From Daphnia carinata (taxonomy: Eukaryota; Arthropoda; Branchiopoda; Diplostraca; Daphniidae): DNA of 64,000 nucleotides. The notes beneath the pieces are model-generated. The model did no database searches and was not told the origin of the DNA. It was given only the letters and a program-made list of their open reading frames with translations. Made by a program: the position numbers and the translations under genes. Of this stretch, positions 1 through 12,351 are shown in pieces (within the stretch, counting starts at the first letter, position 1; the number at the start of each line of letters is the position of its first letter). The stretch lies in assembly GCF_022539665.2 (NCBI RefSeq), contig NC_081333.1:3844001-3908000 (forward strand). Reading direction: 5' to 3'.

Positions 1-3000
1 TCGTTCCAGTATGTGTGTGACACGATGATCGTTTGCCGCTGATGCGCGTTCGTACACATTCCGTTCGGGACAGGAAAAAGGACAAGACTCGATTCCTGTT
101 CTATACGGGCAGCAGTTTGAGTTGTATGAGGATAGGCGCCTGCGCTTCACCACAATTGGCTCGTAACCTGTCGGCAGAGTAAGTGCTGACAGATATTATT
201 TCTTTTACTGACATCGTTATAATAATAATAACGAACACAGTGTCGGTGGAATCATCTCTTATGTTAACGCAGTCATTGTAATTCAAAAGCAACCTGACAC
301 GAAGGTCTCATTTTACAATTTGTTCGTTAATTAGTTTTGTTCTTTGAAACTCTTATACAAGAGACCATAAATTTGATACATTTATCTTGTAAAGTTAAAA
401 CTGGTTAAAATAATTTTGATTACTTGTTTGCAATAAATATCTCTGTTTAGACCTCACCTTCTACTAAGCTTGTTTCCCGCACTCGATAAACCGTGCCAAC
501 GTCAACACACGTAAAATTTTTTTTCTTTCATTTGTAATTCGTCATTTGTCTGTCACGCATTTAGTGCTGGTGAGAAAAAAGTATTACTTGTTTTCTGGTT
601 CTTATCTGTTTTTAGCAGGATCTGTCGAATACTTGATCATTGAATGTTACCTCATTATTAATGCAGACCTAAACCTGTAAGAAGGCTCGAACTGCCGTGC
701 ACGTGTTTAGTCTCGCCAAAAGTTTTAGTAAAACAAAGTTTGTTTCTCGTCACGCTTGAGGAAGCAGAATTATTTGTTGATTTTCAAAGTTAATAGTACT
801 GGCATTTCTTTTTATCCAAGGTTCAGCAGGTCCAGATAGACTGTTACTTTATTTGCCTCTTGGCTAAATCGTTGTGGTGGTTGCCAGTCCGAAGTAGTGT
901 GAAGTTTATCATCAGGCCCTCTCTTCCTTACTTTTCCTATAGTCACCATATAGGGGTTTCTAATTATAGAAAAATGTAATATTGGGTGTTATCTTTACTG
1001 TGTCCCCTACAAAAGACGTTTTTAGTTCCAGTCTACGAAAAGGAAAAGGTATCCCTCTTCCATAGTGATGGATGCAGAAGTCTTCTATAGAGAATCTAAT
1101 GGCTAAGACAACATTTGCTGTAGCAACTACATGCAGCTTTCGAAAACTCAATCTATTTGAATACTATTGTATACTATCCTTGTCGTCAAAAGATTTGCAG
1201 ACTACACCCACCAGACATTTAACGTAATCTGGACCATTCCTTCTCTCTTTTTTTTTTCAGTGGGACAAACAGGAGATCAGTTGCTGCTAGGGGTCTTCAA
1301 TCCCAACGTAAGTCAACCCAACTCAACCACTTTACACAAATTAGACCTTTTGTTGGTTTTACAATCCCTCTGCTCTCTGCATGTCTGCGTGATGTGAAGC
1401 GCGACATGCAGTTTGTATACGACCTTCACCGCCTCTTGCCATAAATTTTTATTTTATTTTATTTTTTTTAACTTTTATCCTTATGGCGAAACCACACATC
1501 CGCGTTATGGCCCATCTCAAAGGCAAGCTTCCACTTTGATAGATTTCCCCTGGTGAACGTTCAAACTCTTTTCTTTTAGCTTCCTATCCTCACCATTGAA
1601 AATGTTTGTCGTAGTATCGTAAAAAAAATGAGAACTAAAAATTTGGCTTTCACCTTATTCGCATGACGTGAATTCAGATTTTCCCCCTCTTTTTTAATAT
1701 CCAAAGAGATCTAAACCCACGCACAATTTGCTTTTGGTTTCAAATGCCGTCCATTCTGACGGTCATAAACCATGTGACAAAGGTAGATATATATATTGTT
1801 GTTTTTTTTAACTTGGGCTGGAAAAATAGATATGCGTTTTGTTTTCTAAACACATTCCGTTTTTTTGCTGGGGATTTTGAATTCCGTGTAGCAACAAACA
1901 AACTCGTTTGCATTTATTCCGAAATGGTTTTGATATGCTTTATGATGCAAGAGTTTCTAGCTCTCCCAACATGTATTATATATTGACTTTCATTTAACAT
2001 AAAAAAAAATTACATTTACAAAATGGGAAACCGAAATTTGAAAAAAAACAAAACAAGATATTTATAACAGCAAACGATATTTTTTCTGGAAGACTTTTTC
2101 CCGCACGATCCCGACGTTGTAGTTGTGCGCTTTACAGATTTATTTGATGGCGACGATGGAAGACTTTCTCCAGCACTCTTTCCTGCTTGACAAATAAATA
2201 AAAATTTAGGCGTTTTGCTGGCTGTCGCTATAAAATTCTGCAGAAGTAGTTTGATGAAATAGAAAGCGAGTGTTTATTCGTGTAAACTGCGTAGGGTGAA
2301 CGCCCTCTGCAAAATATCGACATACTTTGCGTGAATCGAACTCTTCTCCGTTCCAAAGCGTCGGTGAGAAATCGGCAATTAAAGAAACCTCCCTCACTGA
2401 TTGTTGCCAACATTTTTCAAAAACTCTGCTGCTTTTATTCTTTCATATTTCGCTGCGTCTCACCACACGGATGCTTTATTTCATTGAAAAAGCTCTCACG
2501 GTGCATTTCACACTTTGATGTTTTGGATGCAAAGACTTTGCTGTGAATGGGTGGTTGGATGATGCCGACACGTCGAAAATTATAGTTCCTTCGTTTAAAT
2601 AATGAGAAAAAAAAAAGTTTCTTGTCTTGTGAGCTCTATGGGATGGATATGCTAGGAAAAGAAAAGAATGTTTACAACTTGATCGATATAGCGAAAGAGC
2701 GGGACATACGTACTCTCTTTAAAGACTTTTTTTTTTTTTTTAATAAATTTTTTCTTTATATGAGCAGTTTTGAAGATTTTAGCGAATGAAAACGTAGTGT
2801 ACTCCATTCCAGACTATTCGAGTAAAGTATACTCTTTTTAAATTGGGCAGGAAATATTCACACTTTTGAAAACATTCTCCTACGACTGATGGTTTTTCTA
2901 TTAGAATTTTTTTAAATACTCGGTTGATGCGATTTGATTTCTAGTAATGCGTAGTGGTAGTCGATGTGAAGGAATACTTGTGTAGAATCGTAGAAAATAG

Positions 3001-4584
3001 CAATTATCTAATAGTACTTGCTGAGCTTACGTCTATCTATTTTTTGACGAATTCTATATTTCATAACTGTATTTATGCGATCTCTTGGATTTTCCCCCGT
3101 AAAAAGATGAGACGTGGGATTGAAAAAAAAAATGAATATGAAAACGAACGATGTTAACACTTGCAGTAAGGGGGGGGGGGGGTACAATGTGGGCGTGTGC
3201 ATCCAGCCAAAAATAGGAGGGATGGGGAACTCGTAACAGTGTCAAATAGTGATTCTTTACATTTGCTTCGTGTTCGATATGTGCGGCCTCCCGCCCTGCA
3301 CCATGCGCCGCTTCGTGATTACCTACCAACTCCCTAGTGCAACTTAAATTCCGCGCAAAAAAAATGAATTTCCGACATCAAAACGATCGCTGTGACGTCA
3401 TTCCATTCGAGACCCCGTCCAAAGAAAAGACAAAAAATAATTCCCTATTGTCAATTCGTCGGAAATAATTAGCCACTGAGGGGATTGCATTAAAATAAAA
3501 ACTCGTTCAAAATAAAAGAAGATTGCGTCCGCTTTTCTCTGATCGATACCGTCCGGACTTAAAGGGCCGTACAGAATTAAAAAAAAAAAAAAAAAAAATT
3601 TTTTGCTTCCCATTTTATTATGACGAGCTGCAAATTCACTTGATACTCTAACGCAACGACAGTTTCTGCTACGCTCATACAAAATTCTGAAATGAAATGA
3701 AATTCTCGTATTTGTTCTTTTTCCGTATTTGTTGTATTTCTCGTATTTGCGTCTAATAGGGAGCTTGGGCGGAGTGACTTGTTGAGAAATACGGAACGCT
3801 TTATATCTCGTTTCTTCTTCTTCTGTGGATGGTGAGGTTTTCAGTCTGGGGAAAACTCATTAGGGGTCGCGTGATACTTCGGGGTCGGTTTTTTGTTTTG
3901 AAAAAACAGAAAAGCCACATTGAAATTGTTCGTTATCTGTCGAGTTCCCCGAGTACGTAACTAGCACCATTAGCGATTTCTTTTTTTTTTTCGGTCCACA
4001 TCTCTAGCCAAGTATTTGCTATGGCTACTTGAAGCCCCACACACACACGCACAAAACAAACCTGATGTGCGCGTCCGTCTTCCGGCGGATGAAACCACTA
4101 TGTGTGTTAGCCTAATATTGACCTTCAGTTAGGCGGCTTCATGTTGTGCCGTGGCTAGGCGCTAAATAGAACTGCACTTGATGAAATTGATTTGGCAGCA
4201 AGTTCAACGCAAAGATGTTGCGTTTCGAGTCTTTGAAGATCTTTTTCTATTCGCCCCAAGCGAATTGTCATGTAATCAATAAACTTAAGACGCCAACTAC
4301 GATCGATCTCGTGTCGTTGACAGGTGATGAATACTACCTCCCTCTAGTTTAATCTCTTCCCATGTTTTCGATGCCGACCCACTTCTTCATTCGAGTAGCT
4401 CGCAAAGTTTCCTCATTCAACTTTCAATTTCGCTGATTGGACATAGTGTTCTTTTTTTCCCCCCTTCCTTTAACAATGTTCTTTTGTTTGGTTAGAGACG
4501 AAGTAGAACAAACTTTAATTGCGTTAAAATGAGGCAAACTAAATTTTATTTTTGTTGCTGTGTGTACCTGAGATGAGAATCGAT
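1..4584. other. Intergenic; no gene recognised
   Basis: I see no exon chain, conserved protein motif or RNA gene here on either strand. The stretch is AT-rich, with many poly-A/T runs and a 13-base poly-G run at 3170-3182. Short open frames occur but lack splice context and recognisable residues. It is the 3' flank of the Fer3-like gene. First exons of an outside gene or regulatory DNA cannot be excluded. Confidence 0.6.
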
Positions 4585-6133
4585 TCACCAGGCAGTAGAT
4601 TCACGATAGTCGACTGCGGATGCGAGTGGATGAGTGGCGCTGGAAGACGCGATGGGTTGCGATGCTTTGGCCTCGCTGCGGATGACTTGATCCATAAAGG
4701 AGATGTAAGTGATGGCCAGACGGAGGGTCTCGATCCTGGAGAGTCGTTTCTCGTAGGCGAACGTCGGCACTTTTCGCCGCAATTTATCGAAGGCCTCGTT
4801 CAGGTTGAACATGCGACGCCGTTCGCGGATGTTGGCCGCACGACGCTGCGCCACCGTCGCCACCCGTTTCCGCTTTTTCGACGACGCCGACAGCCGGCAA
4901 GGTCTCATTCCCCTTTTTTATTTTTTTTTATTTTTTTTTTTTTTTTAGTTGTGTGAATATAAGAAATGTTTTTAAAAATCGGCTAAGAGCTGCGACAGAT
5001 TTAAAGTCTATTTTAACTGCGTGGATTTGGGTTTAAAAGCAAATGGGGATCAACGTAGTTGCTGATTAAATAGACAGACGTTCGAGCGTTGCCAATTCTC
5101 CCACGAAGTTTTGCTTTTTCTCGGTGTTTTTGTCTGTTTGTTTGCCTTTTAAACTGTTGTGTGTTGGCCACACAATTTCTTTTTATTGTACATAACAGTC
5201 GACCATCTCAAGTAAATAGCTCTCGACTAAGCGGATCAAAAGCTTTTTGCCTCCCTCCATCTATACGTTCGTTTTAGATGTGTGTGTTGTTGTTTTGTTT
5301 GTTTGTTTGTTTTTTTTTTTTATAAGATGGGGAAAGGCTTTAGTTTAGCCGTGTAAAGGAGGGCGGCTCAACAATGTCAGATTTTTTTTTTTTTTTTTTA
5401 ATATACTTATTTGTCTGTGGAAATTGAATAGAATTCGTCCGGAGGTCTCAACCCAACTTAATCAATTAACGCGACCCAACAAACTTCCATCAGTCAATCG
5501 TGTGTTTATTCTTCGCCGCCCTTTTCCTTTTGCACGGCCAGCTTTGCCGATATCGATCACCATTCAATTCGCATCGGCCTTACGCAATCTTTATCTGCTA
5601 GCCCACCAACCGGAAGTTAAATTGAGGAGCTTGGGGTTTTTCTTTTAAAAAATATTTGAAGGAACTATTTTAAAAATTTTTTTTTTTTAAGGTTTCAACT
5701 GATAGATGAAAGAGCTTTTATCCATCGTCATTGAAGCTAATACTCTTCCATTTTACTTCGTGTGCGAAGATGATTCTCTTCAGATTGATGATGACGACCT
5801 TGCGTCCAAATGTTTACGCTGACCCAACTAAAGCAAAACAACTCGTTCCATTTTCATTCACGTCGTTTCGACAGAGACGAGTTCTTGCGCCCCAAATAAT
5901 CAAACCAAAAGCACTGATGAAATCCCCCCTCTTTTTTTCATAGGCTACAAAAAAAAGGAGAACATTTTTATTTATTAATTTTTTTTTATGAATTCTCCGG
6001 ATTTTCACGTTGCCGCTCAAAGCTGTGCGTCTTTTGAGGAAGAAGTTTAACATTTGCGCAGCTTTAATAATCTTAACGGCGAAGCCCTTTTCATTTTATT
6101 GTTCATTAGTTTTATGCAAGAAAAAGGGGATCG

Positions 6134-6166
<33 letters not shown>

Positions 6167-6546
6167 TGTTTTCTTTTATATCTACCGTTGCGCACTGGAA
6201 TTCGCTTCGTATTAACAGTAAAAAAGAAATCACTTGTGAGATGATTGATTTACCTGTTTCCGGTTGATTTAGCCTTTTGCAGAATGGGCTGGCCAATCAA
6301 TTGCGATTGTTCGGCGTGATGAGCGTGGCCGGAATCGGTCGCTCCGATCGGCTGCTGATGAGGATGATAACTCGTTAGGGCGGCCGACATGGAACAGTCT
6401 AGCCGCTGGTGATGATCCGGTGCGCCCACAAAAGAAGAATCCGGTGCGGAAGAGACTGTCGGAGATCGAATACCCGCAACGAGATGATGATAACCGTAAT
6501 CGTGGTGATGAGGATGAATCACAACTCCGCTGCCATTATAAGACAT
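4585..6546 (-). CDS. fer3: Fer3-type bHLH transcription factor (48 related / FERD3L-like)
   Basis: Two exons: 6254-6546 (start ATG at 6546) and 4585 to about 4902. Exon 1 (about 98 codons) is His/Ser/Pro-rich and ends at CAG|GTAAATC in phase 2. Exon 2 carries a complete bHLH domain: basic region [19 protein letters not shown], the loop with [20 protein letters not shown] and helix 2 ending YISFM, followed by a short Ser/Thr tail. [12 protein letters not shown] and the FAYEKRLS loop are diagnostic of the Fer3/FERD3L (Nato3) class, E-box-binding factors that act as heterodimers with E proteins in neural and mesodermal fate. The bHLH domain lies near the C-terminus, as usual for the class. The exon 2 acceptor (ATGAG|ACC) keeps the frame but lacks a pyrimidine tract, being preceded by A-rich sequence, so a missed small exon or a different boundary is possible. 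Family call is sure; exact 5' part of exon 2 less so. Confidence 0.88.
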
Positions 6547-6709
6547 GGCGGAATGCGGATGGACTTTTTTTTTTTCTTTTTTCAATGATTTTCACCCTAA
6601 TCCTTGAAGTAGAAACGAAAATGAACCTGCGGGATCATTGAATAGCTACGTACTGGAACAGATCATGACCAAACTGGATATCCGGCTCTTGCTTTGTTTG
6701 CCCTTGCAA

Positions 6710-6717
6710 TTTATATA
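6710..6717 (-). promoter_or_regulatory. Candidate TATA box of the Fer3-like gene
   Basis: On the minus strand the motif TATATAAA lies about 165 bases upstream of the start codon at 6546, which leaves room for a 5' UTR of about 130 bases if transcription starts 25-30 bases downstream. Position and match are good for a developmentally regulated gene, but no transcript start is known. Confidence 0.4.
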
Positions 6718-9700
6718 CCCTGGAAGGGGGGGGGGCATACATACGCGGAAGCTGGATCTATTATAAAAATCATATTTCTCTTATTCATTTTTCTTTTTTC
6801 TTTTTTTTTTTTTGTTCTTCACGTCTTTGCTGTTGGTTGGTCGCTTTAAATCGTTTTGGACAAATCACGAAGCAGCCAGCAGTTTCCACATATTGAAAGA
6901 CGCACTGGCCTATCGCCGTCCGGACACCTGCGACACCCCTCCATTTCTCTTTTCTGGATGTTATTCGCATCCGCACACACACACAAGCGTCCCCCCCCCC
7001 TTCCCTCCGATTTGTGTTATATTAAAAACAAGACTAAACTGTACGCGATATGACTGGCACCGGGTGTTGCCCCTTTTTTTTTCGTTCCGCTCGGGTCGAA
7101 TGTGATGGTCGCACGCGCCGGCACTTGATTAGTAACACAAAAAAAAAAAAAACGAAGGGACCTCCTCCTCACCCCCCCCCCCCCTTTCTCGATAGTTATG
7201 TACTAACTATTATTCTTATTTGCGCCCGTATTAATATCGTAACGTTCGGAATATTGAGCACTTGATTTCTTTTTTTCTTGACTGAATGATCAGAGGAGGG
7301 TAAAATGGGACTGAGCTTTTTAATATTGTTTGATGCGGATTATCCGTACATGACGGAATGACCTCCCCGCCTCCCGCATATTGGAACTGCGGGGACACGC
7401 ATCCGCACCTCCCATATACAAGCGCCTAATTGATTTATGCACCCCCCCCCCCCCTTTTAAGTTGTATATATATTTTCTTTTAACTGTGCATAATAGCGTC
7501 TATCTTTATTCAACAACGAAGAGGGGAGGAGATGATGGTTTATTATTGTTACTTGACTGCTGGATTGTGTGCCGTGCCCCCCTCCCCTTTTTTTTTTTTA
7601 TTATTCCAACAAACAATAACGATGACAGATTGATACAGATATATTAAAGTTGCGCAATGCGCCGGGATCGTGTGAACAAAAAATGAATTAAAATGGGAGC
7701 GTGACTTGGTTTGAAAAGAAAAAAACAAACAATTGAAGAGCGCAAAAAAAAAGAGTTTGGATTGGAATTTGAAAAAAAAAAAAAAGAAAGAAAGAAAACA
7801 ATTGATGTGAGACATTTTAGGGGGATGCGGATTGCGTGCGGGGTTTTGGATCAGTAGATTAATTCATATTCTATAAAAGAAAGGAGCAAGACTACCATTT
7901 TTCAATAATAATAGAAGATTGGGCACGTGTATAAAATGATGCGATTCAATGCGCCTCATTCGCCATGGATGAGACAATAAATAATCTATTCGATCCAGCT
8001 CATATTTTCCAACGTACAAACCTGTTAGTACAAAAAGGGTGAAAAGCATATTTCTTCATTTTCAAAGAATTTCATTTTAAAATAACAAATTTTTGCAAGA
8101 CTTAAACCCCCCCCCCCCCCCACATTCGACATTTCACGATTCCCGCGAAGAATTCAAAAAAAAAAATTTGTTTTGTTTTTTCATCTTGATGTTAAATGAA
8201 ATTTGTAATAATCAATTTCCGTCAGCTGATTGCTGTTGCGTGCAAAGCCTAATGTTAATTTACTAAAGCCTCGCTTCTAATAGACTCAGACTTCTTCCTC
8301 CACTTTCAGAGTTTCGTAACAATTGTCGCAGATTAGATAAGCCACGCGACCATCCGCTTTTATCCCTCCCCCCCCCCTAAACTCGCGCTCTACTTATTTA
8401 TCTACGATTGCATTATTTACTTTTAAAAATGTCATCATTTCCATACGGCGATGGTGTGAGCAAAAAACAGGAAGTTAAGATGATAACGTGACGCAATTAG
8501 GATCCACATTGACTACGTCTTCTTAAAACTTCCATTAATGAACACAACCCCAATGGCCGTTCGTAGAATGTCAGCGTTGCGCTCTTGTTTTTTTTTTTAA
8601 TGCTTCCCACCCCATTCGTTATATGCCGTTAGACTTAAATAGGCCTACCAGTTATCTACGTGTGTGTCTTCTAACCACACGGACTAGATTGTTCATAAAC
8701 GAACCCTCCTGTGCCTATGTGGCGCCCGTTGAAAAGAGGGCAGTCGACGCGGGATCGATATCATCGATCCGAGCTACGCACACACACGTAACAGCTACGG
8801 GCCCTCCTGTCCCCCCCCCCCCTCGTTGCATCCATAAGCCTTTTAAACAGTGACCGTTAGTTATGTTTGTTTTGTTTTTTTAGCCTCTTTTTGTTTCTTT
8901 ACGCAATTCGAATGCGATAGAAAATATCAGACGACTGTGTTGCTGGCTCGCTAGTGGGCTGTTCGGGAAGTCCTCTGGCTCCACAAGTGGCCCAACTGTC
9001 GACTGCATCTTTTGTCATTAATAAAGTAAGAGAAACATAATAGCAAATCATAGCGTAGTATTTTTATTTTTTTTAACTCGTACGGAAGATGTCAAAGATT
9101 TTTGTATATATTTATTTTTTAAATTTCGAGAGATGGATGGATTCGAAAGTGGAGTGCACTCAACCCCGGAACACTCTTCAGAGAGGTTCCAAATTTTTCT
9201 CGTCATATTAGATTTGTTTGACACTGAAAATGTTGAATGTTTATGCAGAAAAATAAGTTAGAACGTGAAAAGCAGTTTTCTTTACGTTATCCATTCCCCC
9301 TTGGACTGATTGAATGTTTAACATCGCTTAACCATTGTCCTTCGTTAATGCATCGCATTATGCGCCTTTCCATCTTTATTGACTCGATTCATTTTTAAAG
9401 GTCTCTTTTAAAAAGAAAAATTTGTTTTAGCATGTTCAAATGAATCTGAAGGAAGGAGCGCCTCTGTCGGCGGAAGAGCTAAACACGATGGAAGGCCTCT
9501 CTAGTCCCGCACGGTGTGTGCGGGAGTATTGAGCGGGTATCTAGTAAAAGACGTAAGCCCCTACCGAAAAAGAAAAAAAAAAAAAAGAGAAGAAACGGTG
9601 AGGGAGGGGGGGGGGGGGGAGGCGTGTGCTCTAAATGCACCATTTAGTACATCGAACCCTCTCTTGGTCGCCTGAGTTGCTCGGACAACTCTTCGTTTGC

Positions 9701-10085
9701 CAAAGCTTTTTCACTTCCTTTCGCCTGTTTGATATTTTCAGCCCACCTCTCGGCTTCATCGTTCCACTTCTCCTCTTCTGGGTTTTTCTTCTTATTTTGC
9801 AACAACCGACAGCTAAAAGTCACGGGGTAGTGCTCGGGTGTCGTGCTATTTTGATTGATTTTTCACCCGTCTAGAAGCGCGTAATACTTGTTGATCGAAA
9901 TCGATTGGTAGTCAAGAGTTACCTACGTTAACTGAATTGCCGTTGTCGTTCTGCTCGTATTGAACGGACCGAGCACGAATGTTCAACAGTTTGTTGTTTG
10001 CATCCACCCACACATCCATCGTGTTGTTTCTTTTTTATTTCATCTTTTCGTTTTACAATGCATTTAATAATATTTTCATTTTCAG
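6718..10085. other. Intergenic, rich in long homopolymer runs
   Basis: No coding exon found. The stretch holds several poly-C or poly-G runs of 9-15 bases (for example near 7170, 7441, 8107, 8811 and 9607) and many poly-A/T runs. It also has a perfect GGATCGAT-ATC-ATCGATCC inverted repeat at 8752-8770 and a stem-loop at 9505-9525. The 3' end, from about 10086 after TTTTCAG, looks like the 5' UTR exon of the cytochrome b561 gene. Confidence 0.6.
9505..9525. repeat. Short perfect GC-rich stem-loop
   Basis: TCCCGCAC and GTGCGGGA form perfect 8-base arms around a 5-base loop. It lies outside any gene I can call. Chance occurrence or a structured untranslated RNA cannot be told apart from sequence. 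Confidence 0.4.
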
Positions 10086-10164
10086 GCACGCGGGAGGGAA
10101 AAGGATCTAAGAATTTGATTCCAAAAAAAAAAAATCAAATCAAATCAAATAATTTGGAGGAGAG

Positions 10165-11718
10165 ATGAATCGATTGGCCAACGAATCGGAGATGAAATGG
10201 ATGCCGCTGCTCTACGGCGTGACGGCCGGCATCAGCAGCTTGGTCATCGTCTTGATGCTCGTCTGGATCTTCCAGTTTCGAGACGGTTTCGCCTGGCAGA
10301 ATTTGCCCGCTATCCAGTTCAATTGGCATCCTCTTCTCATGGTCGTCTCGCTTATCGTCCTCTACGGTCACGGTATTTCATTTATTATTTACTTATTTAT
10401 TTATTTATTTTTTTTTACATATTCCATGCGTTTTTTTTAACAACACACTTCATTTCCTAAGATTAGCTGGCAAATTTAAATTATTTTTTACTTTTTTTTT
10501 TTTTTTTTTACTTTACGTACCTTAGTAATCAACGTGTTTTCCAGGCTCTCATGTGCCCCTCAGGATCCACGATATTGAACGAAAGAGAGGGGGTAAAAAA
10601 TAAAAATGCATTTTCATTAGACTAGTTTTTGAACCGAGTTTGGTGAGCAACGTTTTGAATTGCCTTTCCGTACAGAGAACTGTGAAACGTAAACTTTTTT
10701 TTTTTTTTATGTATATATCTTTACAAAGAGGAAGGGGAAAACTTTTGGCGAACCGCCGTTAAAAGGCAGACGCACTGGCTCTAGTGCCGACTTTATTAAC
10801 GCGCTTTTGTTGAACTTTTGGTAGAGGGAGAGCAAAGAAACATGGTTTTCGTGTCGTACAAAAAGGGCCGCTGAGAAATTATCCGAATCTCTCTCTCTCT
10901 CTTTTGTCTCTTTGAGAAAAGAGCAGAACGAGAGAGAGAGATGCGATATTGGAATTCCTGTAGCGTACATTTTCCTCCCTTCCGTCCCTCGTTAAGCAAA
11001 AGGGAATCTTTGATTTTGCGTGATGATTAAAACTTTTCCATTTTTATGGAAGGCCGCAAAAGCGGGTCATTATCTTGCAAGTTTTAAAAACGCGTTCGTT
11101 TCTCTCTGGTTTTGTAGGCATTCTCGTCTATCGTCTGCTGCGTAACGAGCCCAAAAAGAAGCTGAAACTACTTCATGCCGTCATCATGATCTCTGCCTTG
11201 TTGCTGGCTTCCATCGGTCTCAAGGCCGTCTTCGACTCGCACAATCTGGCCGATCCACCGCTGCCCAATTTGTACACGCTGCACAGCTGGATCGGTCTAG
11301 CCGCCGTCATCTGTTTTGCACTGCAGTGGCTCTTTGGATTCGTCGCTTTCTTATTTCCGGGCTGCGCCATTCGCTGCGCTCTTCCTATATGCCGTTGCAC
11401 GTCTTTGGCGGTCTGATGATCTTCGGCTTGGCAACCGCTGCAGCACTCAGCGGACTCCTGGAAAAGGCCATTTTCTCCAGGTTCCTCGGCAAAAAAATAA
11501 ATTTATAATTAATTTGGCCGAAATAATTTGGTTTTTAAAATTATGTTTTCAGAGTGTCGTACGCTCCGTTGACTGCTGAAGGAATCCTCATCAATTCGAC
11601 TGGCATTGCCATAGCCTCTTTGTCGCTTTTGATCGTTTACATCGCCACTCGGTGGCAGTACAAGCGACAACCGCTGCCAGAGGATGAATTGCTTCTTGCC
11701 GACCAATTGGCTGAATGA
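10165..11718 (+). CDS. Cytochrome b561 family transmembrane protein (apparent frameshift in exon 2)
   Basis: Three exons: 10165-10372, 11118-11480 and 11553-11718, after a probable 5' UTR acceptor near 10085. About 245 residues once the frame is joined, the usual length for the ascorbate-dependent transmembrane b561 ferrireductase family with six membrane helices and two haem b groups. Visible family marks are the four candidate haem-ligand histidines in [23 protein letters not shown] and YMPLHVFG, and the basic KKKLK loop. Exon 2 starts in one frame (to FVAFLFPG) and finishes in another ([17 protein letters not shown] onward). The exon-exon phases agree only if one base is missing near 11356-11362. 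No splice site is present there, so this is a sequencing or assembly error, or a disabled allele. Upstream exon phase (1) and downstream phase (2) both support an otherwise intact gene. Confidence 0.85.
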
Positions 11719-12351
11719 AAAATTTATTGGTAACGTTACCACAAAACAAAGTTATGGAGAAATGGAACGTGATTCATTGTGACAAGAGGGCTTTTGAAAA
11801 TTCATTTTTTTTTTTTTTTTTTTTTTGGACGACTTGAATCTATCTTTGATTGATGGTTAGCGAGTTTGAATCCCCGGTGCAATTCCTATTTGCTTATTTC
11901 CCATTTCTCGGGTTAGTCAAAAACAACGCGAAACAGAGGCAAATCATTTCTTTTTTAAAACATTGATCTATCCATTTTTATTTTTACATCGATCTCCGTC
12001 ATTGCGCGTCACACACGCAGGAATGTTTTGAATCTTTTTAAATTTCCGCCAGTGTCCTCTTTCTTTGTTTTAATCTTTGTGTCCCTAAATGTTGAATATT
12101 TCCTCGTGAATTGATGGATTCACAGAATGGCGCCACAAACCCAAAATTATTCGCGAGTAGTTGGGGGGGGGGGCAGGATTCCATTTCAGTGTTTTTAATT
12201 ATTTTATTTGAATATATTTACAGTGTTTGATTTCTCATATATATTTCAAATACAATCTACATGTTGCAGCAAATTTCCTTCCGGTAGAAGAAGAAAAGAA
12301 AAAAAAAAACAACAGGAAATAAGCGGATCATCTTTTGAAGTTTCTCATTAA
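11719..12351. other. Intergenic between convergent genes
   Basis: Shared 3' region of the b561 gene (+) and the SLC7-like gene (-). It holds a poly-T run near 11806-11826 and a poly-G run near 12161-12171. A short stretch at 11865-11890 resembles a tRNA T-arm but has no matching acceptor or anticodon arms. I see no gene. Confidence 0.6.

Noticed and set aside
11858-11892. Possible tRNA T-arm (GAGTTTGAATCCCCGGTGC)
   Set aside because: No acceptor stem, D-arm or anticodon arm can be folded around it; most likely chance.
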